From an uncultured Bacilli bacterium (GTDB taxonomy: Bacteria; Bacillota_I; Bacilli_A; RF39; UBA660): a DNA stretch of 10,474 nucleotides. Below are positions 1 to 6,697 of the stretch, piece by piece. The stretch is taken from contig CALVJF010000019.1 of the NCBI GenBank assembly GCA_944331885.1, forward strand, positions 1 through 10,474, given 5' to 3'. Every line of letters begins with the position of its first letter. Positions within the stretch are counted from its first letter, which is position 1. The notes below the pieces were generated by a model. The model was not told where the DNA came from. It worked only from the letters and a program-made list of their open reading frames with translations, and searched no databases. The translations under genes and the position numbers were made by a program.

Positions 1-245
1 TGTGAATATGTTGCAATTGTTGATAAAAATGGTGCTTTTATTGGTCATTTTAAAAATCAGAAAAAATTGGATGAATATATTTATTTAAATATGCCTGATT
101 ACATTAATTTTAAAAATAATCATATTGTTGATGAAAATGTAAATATAGATTATGAAAAGTTATATAAGTATATGTTGAACGTAAAGAATACTATTCCTCA
201 TTTAGTTAAACCGGTTTATGTAAAAAATATTGAGGTTGGGAAATG
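1..245 (+). CDS. tsaB: TsaB C-terminal fragment (t6A tRNA modification)
   Basis: This frame is open from the first base of the window to a TGA at 243-245, giving about 81 residues. The 5' part of the gene lies outside the window. The end of the protein (PHLVKPVYVKNIEVGK) resembles the C-terminal tail of TsaB, where a Pro/Tyr-rich strand closes the second domain. In Bacillota tsaB normally stands directly before rimI and tsaD, which is the arrangement here. TsaB is an inactive ASKHA-fold partner of TsaD in the complex that transfers threonylcarbamoyl to A37 of ANN-decoding tRNAs. The stop overlaps the start of the next gene as ATGA, so translation of the two is probably coupled. The identification leans on gene order, because the C-terminal half of TsaB is poorly conserved. 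Confidence 0.75.
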
Positions 246-662
246 ATTAGAGAATTTAAAACTAGTGATTTTGAAAATATTTATGAATTAGGTGAGTTAC
301 TTCATAGTAATTATCGTAAATTGTATAATTTAGATAGTATTATAAATGAAGAATATAATCATTTATTTATTTATGAAGATAATGAAAAGATTTTGGGATT
401 TATTCACATAACAAAACTTTATGAAACAATTGATATTGTTGATATTGTTGTCGATTCTGGTGCCCGTCACAGAGGTATAGGTTCTAATTTGTTAGATTAT
501 GTTATAAGTGAATATGACGATGTTAAGTTAATTACTTTAGAGGTTAATGTAAGTAATAAGGTTGCTATTGCTTTTTACCAAAAATTTGGTTTTGAAGTAG
601 TTTCAATAAGAAAGAATTATTATAATACTGATGATGCCTATTTAATGAAAAGAGGTGCTTAA
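243..662 (+). CDS. rimI: RimI-like GNAT N-acetyltransferase
   Basis: The 139-residue protein is a single GNAT domain. The acetyl-CoA pyrophosphate loop is RHRGIG at about residues 75-80, in the usual R/Q-x-x-G-x-G/A form. The C-terminal segment FYQKFGFEVVSIRKNYY followed by DA and M is the RimI hallmark. RimI acetylates the N-terminus of ribosomal protein S18 and, in some species, other proteins. The ATG start overlaps the TGA of the preceding gene by four bases (ATGA), and the TAA stop directly abuts the ATG of tsaD, so the three genes form one translation-coupled operon. Family length (about 140-150 aa) matches. The RimI assignment is supported by sequence and context; substrate specificity is inferred from the family. 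Confidence 0.93.
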   Translation: MIREFKTSDFENIYELGELLHSNYRKLYNLDSIINEEYNHLFIYEDNEKILGFIHITKLYETIDIVDIVVDSGARHRGIGSNLLDYVISEYDDVKLITLEVNVSNKVAIAFYQKFGFEVVSIRKNYYNTDDAYLMKRGA

Positions 663-1667
663 ATGAAGGATGTTTTAATATTAGCAATTGAATCATCATG
701 CTAGGAAACAAGTGTTGCAATTGTAAAAAATGGTTGTGAATGTTTAGAAATAGTCAGAAATACACAAATTAAAACTCATGAATTGTATGGTGGTGTAGTT
801 CCAGAAATAGCTTCTAGAATGCATGCGGAAGTTATTACTTTGATTTTGGATGAACTATGGAAGAAAGTCGATGTAACAATGGATGATGTTGATGCTGTAG
901 CGGTAACTTATGCCCCTGGATTAATGGGAAGTCTCTTAGTAGGAGTAGAAGCTGCTAAAGCATTAGCATTAGCTTTTGATAAGCCTTTAATTGCTGTTAA
1001 TCATATGGCTGGTCATATATACGCTAATAATTTAGAGCAAAAAATGGAATATCCTTTATTGGCATTAGTAGTTAGTGGAGGTCATACTGATTTATTGTTA
1101 ATGAATGGTGACTATGATTTTAAAAAATTAGGAAGCACTTTGGATGATGCGATAGGGGAATGTTACGATAAAGTTGCTAGAGTTTTAGGTTTAAAATATC
1201 CGGGAGGTCCTAATATTGAAAAAATGGCTAGGGAAGGAAATTTTACTTATAATTTGCCTGTAGCAATGAATGATGATAGTTTTAATTTTAGTTTTAGTGG
1301 TTTGAAAAGTAACATTATAAATTTAGTACATAATGAAAAGCAACGTGGAAATGAAATTAGGAAAGCTGATTTAGCTTATAGTTTTCAAAAAGTTGCTGTG
1401 GATCAATTGAAAAGAAAAGTAGAAAAAGCTTTTAACAATTATTCTGTAAAAAGTTTTATTTTGGCTGGTGGAGTATCTGCTAATAATTACTTACGTCAGG
1501 AAATGACGGATTTAGCAGAAAAGTACAATATTAAATTTAATGTACCTAAGTTTGTTTATTGTACAGATAATGCAGCAATGATTGGTGCTGCCGCATATCC
1601 GTTATTTTTACAACAAAGATTTGCAAATTATGATTTAAATGCTCAAAGTTATGATGAAATATATTAG
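663..1667 (+). CDS. tsaD: TsaD, tRNA t6A threonylcarbamoyltransferase, interrupted by in-frame amber codon 14
   Basis: TsaD is the catalytic subunit that moves threonylcarbamoyl from the adenylate intermediate to A37 of tRNA. The start is the ATG at 663, which directly follows the rimI stop and has an AGAGGTG ribosome binding site at 651-657. Reading from there gives MKDVLILAIESSC, then TAG at 702-704, then ETSVAIVKNG, in the same frame to the TAG at 1665-1667. That is 334 codons, normal for the family. The metal-binding HxxxH (NHMAGH) falls at residues 114 and 118, VSGGHTD at about 137-143, FSFSGLKS further on, and the TDN aspartate at about 302; all look intact. Only the amber, at the Asp of SCDET, breaks it. 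The open part runs from a TTG at 783, but that start has no ribosome binding site and would remove the N-terminal phosphate-binding segment. The gene is either a recent nonsense mutant, a sequence error, or read through. TsaD is normally essential, so simple loss would be surprising. Confidence 0.93.
702..704 (+). other. In-frame TAG inside tsaD
   Basis: The amber triplet occupies codon 14 of tsaD, between TGC and GAA ACA. TsaD proteins of other bacteria have a GAT or GAC Asp codon there. Going from GAT to TAG takes two substitutions (first and third bases). The flanking codons continue the family sequence without a frame change. Confidence 0.95.
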
Positions 1668-1669
1668 TA

Positions 1670-1698
1670 TTGAATTAATTTTAAAAATTTAGTATAAT
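1670..1698 (+). promoter_or_regulatory. Sigma-A-type promoter of the exported protein gene
   Basis: A -35 box TTGAAT (1670-1675) and a perfect -10 box TATAAT (1693-1698) are separated by exactly 17 bp. The predicted transcription start is near 1705, which excludes the ATG at 1705 as start and favours the one at 1723, where a GAGGGTG ribosome binding site lies at 1711-1717. The promoter begins just behind the tsaD stop codon. Confidence 0.85.
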
Positions 1699-1722
1699 TT
1701 ATTTATGATTGAGGGTGTGGAT

Positions 1723-2277
1723 ATGAAGAGTCATATTTTGAAGTCGACTATTTTTGTCTTTTGTCTGTTGGTTTTGACTATGAGTCTGTCTTATTCTTTT
1801 TATACATATCAAGTGACTAATGTCAATGATATTAGGAAAACTCAAGTGGATACGGGACAGATAGATGTTGATTTTGCTACTACTGAATATATAAATAATT
1901 TAAATATTATGTTAATAAAGGATGAAGAAGCTCCAACAAAAGCAGAACATACTGATTTTACGGTTAGTCATACCTCTTCGTCTAATTTAGATTTTTATTA
2001 TTTTGTTTCTTTAACTGATTTAACAATTTCTGAAAATTTTAAAAGTCCTGATTTTAAATGGTCTTTGTTGCGTAATGGTTCTGAAGTTGCTAATGGGAAT
2101 TTTGCTAATGTAGGAGATGCGTCTACTTTATTATTAACTGAAAATGGTCTTTTGTTAAATGTTGGGGAAAGTGATTCTTTGGTTTTACGTGTTTGGTTGA
2201 GTGAAACTGATGTTGATCAATCTTCATTATATAATGGAAGTTTTACTGCTAAAGTACAAGTAACTGCTAAAAGATAG
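1723..2277 (+). CDS. Small exported TasA/camelysin-like surface protein
   Basis: The protein has 184 residues from the ATG at 1723, which is chosen over the ATG at 1705 because a GAGGGTG ribosome binding site lies five bases upstream and the promoter would start transcription near 1705. Residues 1-6 are polar with two Lys, and residues 7-25 are hydrophobic, giving a signal peptide or signal anchor. The rest is a beta-rich domain with segments such as FKWSLLRNGSEVANGNF and VLRVWLSETDVDQ. This W-x-L...G-F...WL-x-E pattern resembles exported TasA/camelysin-class proteins of Bacilli, which form fibres or sit at the cell surface. No sortase LPxTG motif or SipW-type peptidase gene is visible nearby. 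The unit has its own promoter and terminator, so it is probably regulated separately from its neighbours. The family assignment is an impression from pattern; export is better supported. Confidence 0.7.
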   Translation: MKSHILKSTIFVFCLLVLTMSLSYSFYTYQVTNVNDIRKTQVDTGQIDVDFATTEYINNLNIMLIKDEEAPTKAEHTDFTVSHTSSSNLDFYYFVSLTDLTISENFKSPDFKWSLLRNGSEVANGNFANVGDASTLLLTENGLLLNVGESDSLVLRVWLSETDVDQSSLYNGSFTAKVQVTAKR

Positions 2278-2295
2278 AGGTATTCCTCTTTTTTT
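2276..2295 (+). terminator. Rho-independent terminator after the exported protein gene
   Basis: AGAGG (2276-2280) pairs with CCTCT (2285-2289) across a TATT loop and is followed by a run of T to 2295. The stem is short (5 bp) and begins inside the TAG stop codon. Confidence 0.75.
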
Positions 2296-2296
2296 A

Positions 2297-2325
2297 TGGC
2301 ATAAATATCTAAAAAATGCTATAAT
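2297..2325 (+). promoter_or_regulatory. Extended -10 promoter of the ZIP-SDR-patatin-yebC operon
   Basis: TATAAT at 2320-2325 is preceded by TGC (2317-2319), an extended -10 element. A weak -35-like TGGCAT lies at 2297-2302 with 17 bp spacing. The promoter starts immediately behind the preceding terminator. An AAAGGA ribosome binding site at 2333-2338 precedes the ATG at 2348. Confidence 0.75.
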
Positions 2326-2347
2326 TGTGGGGAAAGGAATTGATTAA

Positions 2348-3118
2348 ATGAGTTCTTTATACGCGTTGTTAGTTACTTTAGTAGCGGGGATTTCTTTCTG
2401 GATTGGTGCATTAGTTACTAAAGTAGTAAAAGATAAAAATAAACTTATTGAATTTAGCATTGCAATGGCTTTATTTGTAATGATAGGACTTTTAGTTTTT
2501 GATTTTATTCCACATTTAGGTCATATTTATGAAAATATTAATATAAGTAAAAAAGTATTGAATATTATTTTTTATGTTATTGTAGGTATATTAATATTAA
2601 AAACTTTGGATGTTTGTATTCCTGATCATCATCATGATCATAAGGAAAAAAATGATAATCATAATGAGCATAATAGTCATTTATTTCATATTGGTTTAGT
2701 GACAAGTATTTCTTTGATTATTCATAATATTATAGAGGGATTATCTATTTATAGTGTCTCCTTAACTGATTTAAAAAGTGGTGCTTTAATGGCTTTAGGT
2801 GTAATGTTACATAATATACCGCTTGGAGTTGGGATATTTGCTTCGATGAATTTGGATAATTTGAAGCGTGCTAACAAATTGATGATAATGTTTGTTTTAA
2901 GTTTATCTACCTTCTTTGGTGCATTTGGTGTTTATTTTTTAGGTGGAGAAATGGGTGAGTATTTGGAAGGTACCTTGATGTGTATTACCCTAGGAATGGT
3001 AATTTATATTACTGTTTTCGAATTATTAAATGAATTTTGGCAGCATCGTAAAAGTAAATTTTCTTGGTGGGGAATGGCTGTTGGAATAGTTATTATTGGA
3101 TTAACTTTATTAATTTAG
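2348..3118 (+). CDS. ZIP family divalent metal transporter
   Basis: This 256-residue integral membrane protein has about eight hydrophobic segments. A His-rich cytoplasmic-type loop (about residues 94-114, with DHHHDH and further His) follows the third helix, as in ZIP transporters. Helix IV carries IIHNIIEG (H126, N127, E130), the usual HNxxEG metal site, and helix V carries LHNIPLG (H155-G160). In ZupT/GufA-type members the helix V motif is HNIPEG; here the Glu is Leu 159. Helix VI supplies E225. The family takes up zinc, iron or manganese into the cytoplasm. The altered helix V residue usually contributes to the binuclear metal site, so selectivity or mechanism may differ. The gene heads a tightly packed operon; no metal-regulator site was recognised. 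Confidence 0.9.
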   Translation: MSSLYALLVTLVAGISFWIGALVTKVVKDKNKLIEFSIAMALFVMIGLLVFDFIPHLGHIYENINISKKVLNIIFYVIVGILILKTLDVCIPDHHHDHKEKNDNHNEHNSHLFHIGLVTSISLIIHNIIEGLSIYSVSLTDLKSGALMALGVMLHNIPLGVGIFASMNLDNLKRANKLMIMFVLSLSTFFGAFGVYFLGGEMGEYLEGTLMCITLGMVIYITVFELLNEFWQHRKSKFSWWGMAVGIVIIGLTLLI

Positions 3119-3128
3119 AGGTGATTAG

Positions 3129-4076
3129 ATGAAGAAAGTTTTAGTAACAGGTGCTGCAGGAATTATTGGAATAAATGTCGTTAAGTATTTACTAAGTGAA
3201 GGAAAGTATGAAATTACTTTATTAGATTTAAAAAATAAACGTAGTTTTAAACGTTTAAAAAGATATTCTAAAAGGGTAAATATAGTTTATGGTGATGTTA
3301 ATAATGAAGTATTAGTTGATGCACTTGTCAAAGATCATGATGTGGTTATTCATTTGGCTGGGGCCTTGCCGCCGTTAGCGAATTTAAAAAAGGATTTGTG
3401 TAGAATAGTTGATTATGAAGGCACTAAAAATTTTGTCAATGCTATTCGTATGTATAATCGTAAATGTTTGTTTATCTATGTTTCGTCCACAACTGTATAT
3501 GGGAAAATTAAAGATAATGATAATATTACTGTATCAAGTAAAGTTAATATCCATGAAGGTGATTGGTATTCTAAATATAAGTACGATGCGGAGTGCTTGA
3601 TTAAAGGTGAAATCCGTAATTATGTTATATATCGTGTACCTTCTGTTGTTGCTAATATTAGTGATGATTCACCAATATATAATGTTCCTTTAAAAAGTAA
3701 AATAGAATTAGTAAGTGCAAAAGATGTTGCTTATGCATTAGTTAATACTATAGATAATTATACTAAATTAGATAATAAAATATATAATTTAAGTGGTGGA
3801 AAAAACTATCAGATTGAGTATAAAAAGCATTTAATTAATTTATTAAAAAGTTATGGTATAAGTATGCGTTTTATTGTTTCTCGTTTGTTAATAGATAAAA
3901 ACTTTTATAGTGGTTGGTATGCTGATAGTGAGAAAATTAATGATGTTTTAAATTATCAAACCGAAGGATTAGATGTTTATTATCGAAGGATAGCTAGAAA
4001 ATATCGTGGCAATAAACGAATAATTCAAAAGCTATTGGCTAAGCCAATAATATATATTATGAATAGAAAAGGTTAA
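3129..4076 (+). CDS. NAD-dependent epimerase/dehydratase-like extended SDR
   Basis: The 315-residue protein has an N-terminal Rossmann fold with GAAGIIG at residues 8-14 (GxxGxxG), an acidic residue after the second strand (LLDL), and HLAGALPP at about 75-82. The catalytic region has VSSTTVYG (Ser 119/120) and YSKYK at 147-151 (YxxxK). This is the Ser-Tyr-Lys layout of extended SDRs such as UDP-glucose 4-epimerase. RVPSVVA at about 169-175 corresponds to the substrate-lining strand. The last 30 residues are strongly basic and partly hydrophobic. The substrate cannot be read from the sequence; a nucleotide sugar is usual for the family. The AGAGGTG ribosome binding site (3117-3123) overlaps the ZIP stop codon, so the two genes are co-transcribed. 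Confidence 0.9.
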   Translation: MKKVLVTGAAGIIGINVVKYLLSEGKYEITLLDLKNKRSFKRLKRYSKRVNIVYGDVNNEVLVDALVKDHDVVIHLAGALPPLANLKKDLCRIVDYEGTKNFVNAIRMYNRKCLFIYVSSTTVYGKIKDNDNITVSSKVNIHEGDWYSKYKYDAECLIKGEIRNYVIYRVPSVVANISDDSPIYNVPLKSKIELVSAKDVAYALVNTIDNYTKLDNKIYNLSGGKNYQIEYKKHLINLLKSYGISMRFIVSRLLIDKNFYSGWYADSEKINDVLNYQTEGLDVYYRRIARKYRGNKRIIQKLLAKPIIYIMNRKG

Positions 4077-4079
4077 GTT

Positions 4080-5138
4080 ATGAAACGAGGGTTAATACTT
4101 GAAGGAGGGGCAATAAAAGGATCTTATCAAATAGGTGCTTATTATGCTTTTAAAAAATTAGGTATTAAGTTTGATGGCTTTGGTGGGACATCAATAGGAT
4201 CTTTTAATGCAGCTTTGTTAGCATGTAATAAAGGTAAAGAGTTATTACATTTTTGGCAAACTGTTGATCCGGGAGTAATTATTGGGGCTGATGAAAAATT
4301 AATTAAAGCTATAAATAGTGAAAATTTAGAATTGCCAAATTTGTTAAAAGGGGCCATAGGTTCTGTTAAAAAATGGATAGGTGCTCATGGAATTGATACT
4401 AAACCTTTATATGATATAATGGAAAATTTATTAGTTGAAGATGAATTGAGAAAAAGTAAAAAAGACTTTGGTTTAGTAACTGTTAAATTGAAAGGATTTA
4501 AACCAAAGTATATTTATAAAGAAGATATTCCAGAAGGTAAGCTATATGATTATATTTTGGCTAGTTGTTATTTACCAGTATTTAAAATGAATAAAATAAT
4601 TGATGATAATATTTATTTAGATGGTGGTTTTTATGATAATTGTCCGGTATCACTGTTGTTAGATAAAGGCTATGATGTTGTATATGCTGTAAAAATTAAT
4701 GGAATTGGTCTTAGTAAAAAGCTTCAAAAGAAGCAAGATGAAAAAGTTATTTATATTACTCCTTCTAGAAATATTTGCAAAACTTTTGAAATGAATAGAG
4801 AGATTATTAACGAAAATATTTTAATGGGGTTTTATGATACTTTAAGAACTATTGGTAATTATGATGGGATAAAATATGTATTTAAAAAGCGCAGTAATAA
4901 TTATTATGAACATTTAGTAAGAAAAGTTGATAGTAAAACTTATAAATATGTTGCAAGTTATTTTAAGACTAATGATCCTAAAATAATGGTTATAAAAGCA
5001 GTTGAATATATGGCCGAGAAAAAGTATATTGATTATTATAATATATATCGTTTATATAATTTAGTTTTAAAAATTAGAAAAAATGGTTATAAGAAAAATA
5101 AAATTTATGATTTTGTTAAGCAATTAAGATTATTTTAG
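4080..5138 (+). CDS. Patatin-like phospholipase
   Basis: The 352-residue protein carries all patatin catalytic elements. The oxyanion-hole motif GGAIKG is at residues 9-14, the nucleophile elbow GTSIG at 36-40 with Ser 38, and the catalytic-dyad Asp 181 is in DGG (181-183). Family members are Ser-Asp dyad acyl hydrolases acting on membrane lipids. The catalytic domain ends near residue 210; the remaining 140 residues are Lys/Tyr-rich and helical-looking without a recognised domain. There is no signal peptide, so it is probably cytoplasmic or peripheral at the inner membrane face. It starts three bases after the SDR stop with AAAAGG at 4067-4072 as ribosome binding site. Substrate and physiological role are unknown. 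Confidence 0.92.
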   Translation: MKRGLILEGGAIKGSYQIGAYYAFKKLGIKFDGFGGTSIGSFNAALLACNKGKELLHFWQTVDPGVIIGADEKLIKAINSENLELPNLLKGAIGSVKKWIGAHGIDTKPLYDIMENLLVEDELRKSKKDFGLVTVKLKGFKPKYIYKEDIPEGKLYDYILASCYLPVFKMNKIIDDNIYLDGGFYDNCPVSLLLDKGYDVVYAVKINGIGLSKKLQKKQDEKVIYITPSRNICKTFEMNREIINENILMGFYDTLRTIGNYDGIKYVFKKRSNNYYEHLVRKVDSKTYKYVASYFKTNDPKIMVIKAVEYMAEKKYIDYYNIYRLYNLVLKIRKNGYKKNKIYDFVKQLRLF

Positions 5139-5152
5139 AGAGGTGATTTTAT

Positions 5153-5872
5153 ATGGGAAGAGCATATGAAGTAAGAAAGGCAAGTATTCAAAAAACAGGT
5201 GCAATTAAAGCTAAGACATATTCAACATTTGCTAAAGAAATTTATTTAGCTGCTAAAGGAAATCCTGATGTCGATACAAATATTCATTTAAAAAGAATTG
5301 TGGATAAAGCTAAAAAGGCTCAAGTTCCAAGTGATATTATTAATAGAGCTATCGATAAAGCCAAGGGTGTTGGTGGAGAAGATTATAAAGAGGTAATTTA
5401 TGAAGGATTTGGTCCTGGAGCTTCAACTTTGATAATTAAAACTTTAACTGATAATGTTAATAGAACTGTCGGTTATGTTAGAGCAGCTTTTAATAAAGTT
5501 AATAAAAGTTTGGGAGTTACTAATTCGGTAGCTTATAATTATGATCATTTAGCGGTAATAGGTTTTCATTATGATAATGATGAAGAGGTATTGATGGCTT
5601 TACTAGATGCTGGTATAGAACCTGTTGATTTTGATGCAGAAGATGGTTATATTAGTATAAGTGTTAACCCAGTAGATGCTAGTAAAACAAAAGATATTTT
5701 AGAGGCTACTATTCCTAATATTGATTATGATGTTGATGAGGTTGGAATGTATCCAAAAGATAAAGTTGTTCTTGAGGGTGAAGATAAAGAATTATTCTTA
5801 CGCTTATATAACTTGTTAGATGAAATTGAAGATGTTAGTGAAATTTATCATAATGTCGATTTAGAAAAGTAG
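5153..5872 (+). CDS. YebC/TACO1-family translation factor, YeeI/YebC2-like
   Basis: This full-length (239 aa) YebC-family protein begins MGRAYEVRKASIQKTGAIKAK and continues with TYSTFAKEIYLAAK, AKKAQVPSDIINRAIDKAKG, YEGFGPGAS, TDNVNRTVGYVRAAFNK and VAYNYDH. All are family landmarks in order. The C-terminal YHNVDL matches the ending of the YeeN/YeeI (YebC2) branch rather than classical YebC. Once annotated as transcriptional regulators, family members are now known to help ribosomes through proline-rich stretches. A strong AGAGAGGTG site (5137-5145) overlaps the patatin stop and suggests higher translation than the upstream genes. It is the last gene of the operon, with a terminator immediately behind it. 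The YebC2 subgroup call is by recalled similarity. Confidence 0.93.
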   Translation: MGRAYEVRKASIQKTGAIKAKTYSTFAKEIYLAAKGNPDVDTNIHLKRIVDKAKKAQVPSDIINRAIDKAKGVGGEDYKEVIYEGFGPGASTLIIKTLTDNVNRTVGYVRAAFNKVNKSLGVTNSVAYNYDHLAVIGFHYDNDEEVLMALLDAGIEPVDFDAEDGYISISVNPVDASKTKDILEATIPNIDYDVDEVGMYPKDKVVLEGEDKELFLRLYNLLDEIEDVSEIYHNVDLEK

Positions 5873-5896
5873 AATGAAAAAAATCATTCTTTTTTT
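5871..5896 (+). terminator. Rho-independent terminator of the ZIP-yebC operon
   Basis: AGAATGA (5871-5877) pairs perfectly with TCATTCT (5884-5890) across a six-A loop, followed by six T. It begins within the yebC stop codon. Confidence 0.88.
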
Positions 5897-5897
5897 G

Positions 5898-5906
5898 TGT
5901 TATAAT
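5898..5906 (+). promoter_or_regulatory. Extended -10 promoter before the transglutaminase-like gene
   Basis: TGT precedes a perfect TATAAT at 5901-5906, only five bases after the T-run of the terminator. No convincing -35 box is seen because that region is occupied by the terminator stem. The GGTTGGTG stretch after it probably serves as ribosome binding site for the ATG at 5924. Confidence 0.65.
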
Positions 5907-5923
5907 TAGGTTGGTGTTTATAA

Positions 5924-6643
5924 ATGGATAAGTTGTTTGAAGATTTTTTAAAAAAAAAAATTACTTATGATCAATTATTAAATTTTTTAAAAAAACTTTT
6001 AAAGTATGAATGTTTCTATGATATAAGGATATTGTTTAGTAATTTATTGCAAGTTCAAGGAGATAAGGATTTGGCTTTGGTGATTTTTAATAACTATTTG
6101 AAGAAAAATAAATTTAGGTCAGTAGTTGGACAAAAGATATTAAAACAAATAAGTTATATTAAATATGGTTATGTTGATACAAAAGGTAATAAGCATGTTA
6201 ATGAAAATAATATGACTATGATTGATTATAAATTGCAATCACCTATTGAAGTTGCTAAAAGTAGAATAGGTATTTGTTGGGATCAAGTTGAGTTAGAACG
6301 CTATCTTTTATTAAAAAATGGAATAACTTCTGAATCATATTTTATTTGTTATTATGATGGTGATAATTGTCCGTCGCATACTTTTATAACTTATCAGGAA
6401 AATGGCAAATATTATTGGTTTGAACATGCTTGGGAGAAGTATGGGGAAATTAGGGAATATGATAATTTAAAGAACTTATTACTTGATGTACAAAATAAAT
6501 TTATAACTACGGAAGTTAGAAATTTTGCTGATAAAAATAATTTGATTGTTTATAAATATGATAAACCTAAGTACGGAATAGGACTAAGTGATTTTTATAA
6601 ACATTGTGAAAATGGCTTAAAGATTGATGTTAATAATTTATAG
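5924..6643 (+). CDS. Transglutaminase-like cysteine hydrolase domain protein
   Basis: The 239-residue protein has a helical, Lys-rich N-terminal part (1-70) and a C-terminal half resembling the transglutaminase-like (papain-fold) superfamily. SRIGICWDQVELERYLL contains the candidate nucleophile Cys 118 at a helix start. CPSHTFITYQENGKYYWFEHAW contains His 152 on the following strand, with Glu 167 or Asp further on as the third member. The family includes proteases and amide-transferring enzymes, so the reaction cannot be stated. There is no signal peptide, which points to a cytoplasmic protein. Codons 8-12 lie in a run of eleven A (5950-5960), a slippage-prone tract. The gene has its own extended -10 promoter and no obvious terminator before the response regulator; the regulator's control box begins three bases after its stop. 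Confidence 0.7.
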   Translation: MDKLFEDFLKKKITYDQLLNFLKKLLKYECFYDIRILFSNLLQVQGDKDLALVIFNNYLKKNKFRSVVGQKILKQISYIKYGYVDTKGNKHVNENNMTMIDYKLQSPIEVAKSRIGICWDQVELERYLLLKNGITSESYFICYYDGDNCPSHTFITYQENGKYYWFEHAWEKYGEIREYDNLKNLLLDVQNKFITTEVRNFADKNNLIVYKYDKPKYGIGLSDFYKHCENGLKIDVNNL

Positions 6644-6645
6644 TA

Positions 6646-6678
6646 TTTCATGTAAATTTCACAATGTTATTATATGAT
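6646..6678 (+). promoter_or_regulatory. Response-regulator box and promoter of the two-component operon
   Basis: Two direct repeats, TTTCAT (6646-6651) and TTTCAC (6657-6662), are spaced 11 bp. They are followed after exactly 10 bp by TATGAT (6673-6678) as -10 box. There is no good -35 hexamer. This matches promoters activated by PhoB/OmpR-type regulators, in which the repeat replaces the -35. The same layout recurs at 8753-8796, which supports autoregulation by the downstream regulator. Confidence 0.65.
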
Positions 6679-6697
6679 AAAAGTAAGAGGTGATTTG

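Noticed and set aside
783..1667. TsaD starting at TTG 783 as the true gene
   Set aside because: There is no ribosome binding site before 783, it would delete 40 conserved residues including the N-terminal phosphate-binding segment, and the ATG at 663 has a strong site and the family N-terminus.
1705..1722. ATG 1705 as start of the exported protein
   Set aside because: It lies at the predicted transcription start without a ribosome binding site, while the ATG at 1723 has one.
2630..2695. His-codon-rich CAT/GAT stretch as a DNA repeat or CRISPR-like array
   Set aside because: It is the coding sequence of the His-rich loop of the ZIP transporter; there is no regular repeat-spacer pattern.
3409..3600. 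63-codon plus-strand frame inside the SDR gene
   Set aside because: It lies in another frame of a well-supported gene whose motifs (SS, YxxxK) run through the same stretch, and has no recognisable protein features.
4142..4357. 71-codon minus-strand frame inside the patatin gene
   Set aside because: It is antisense to the GxSxG region of a clear patatin gene and has no promoter or family likeness; it is a shadow.
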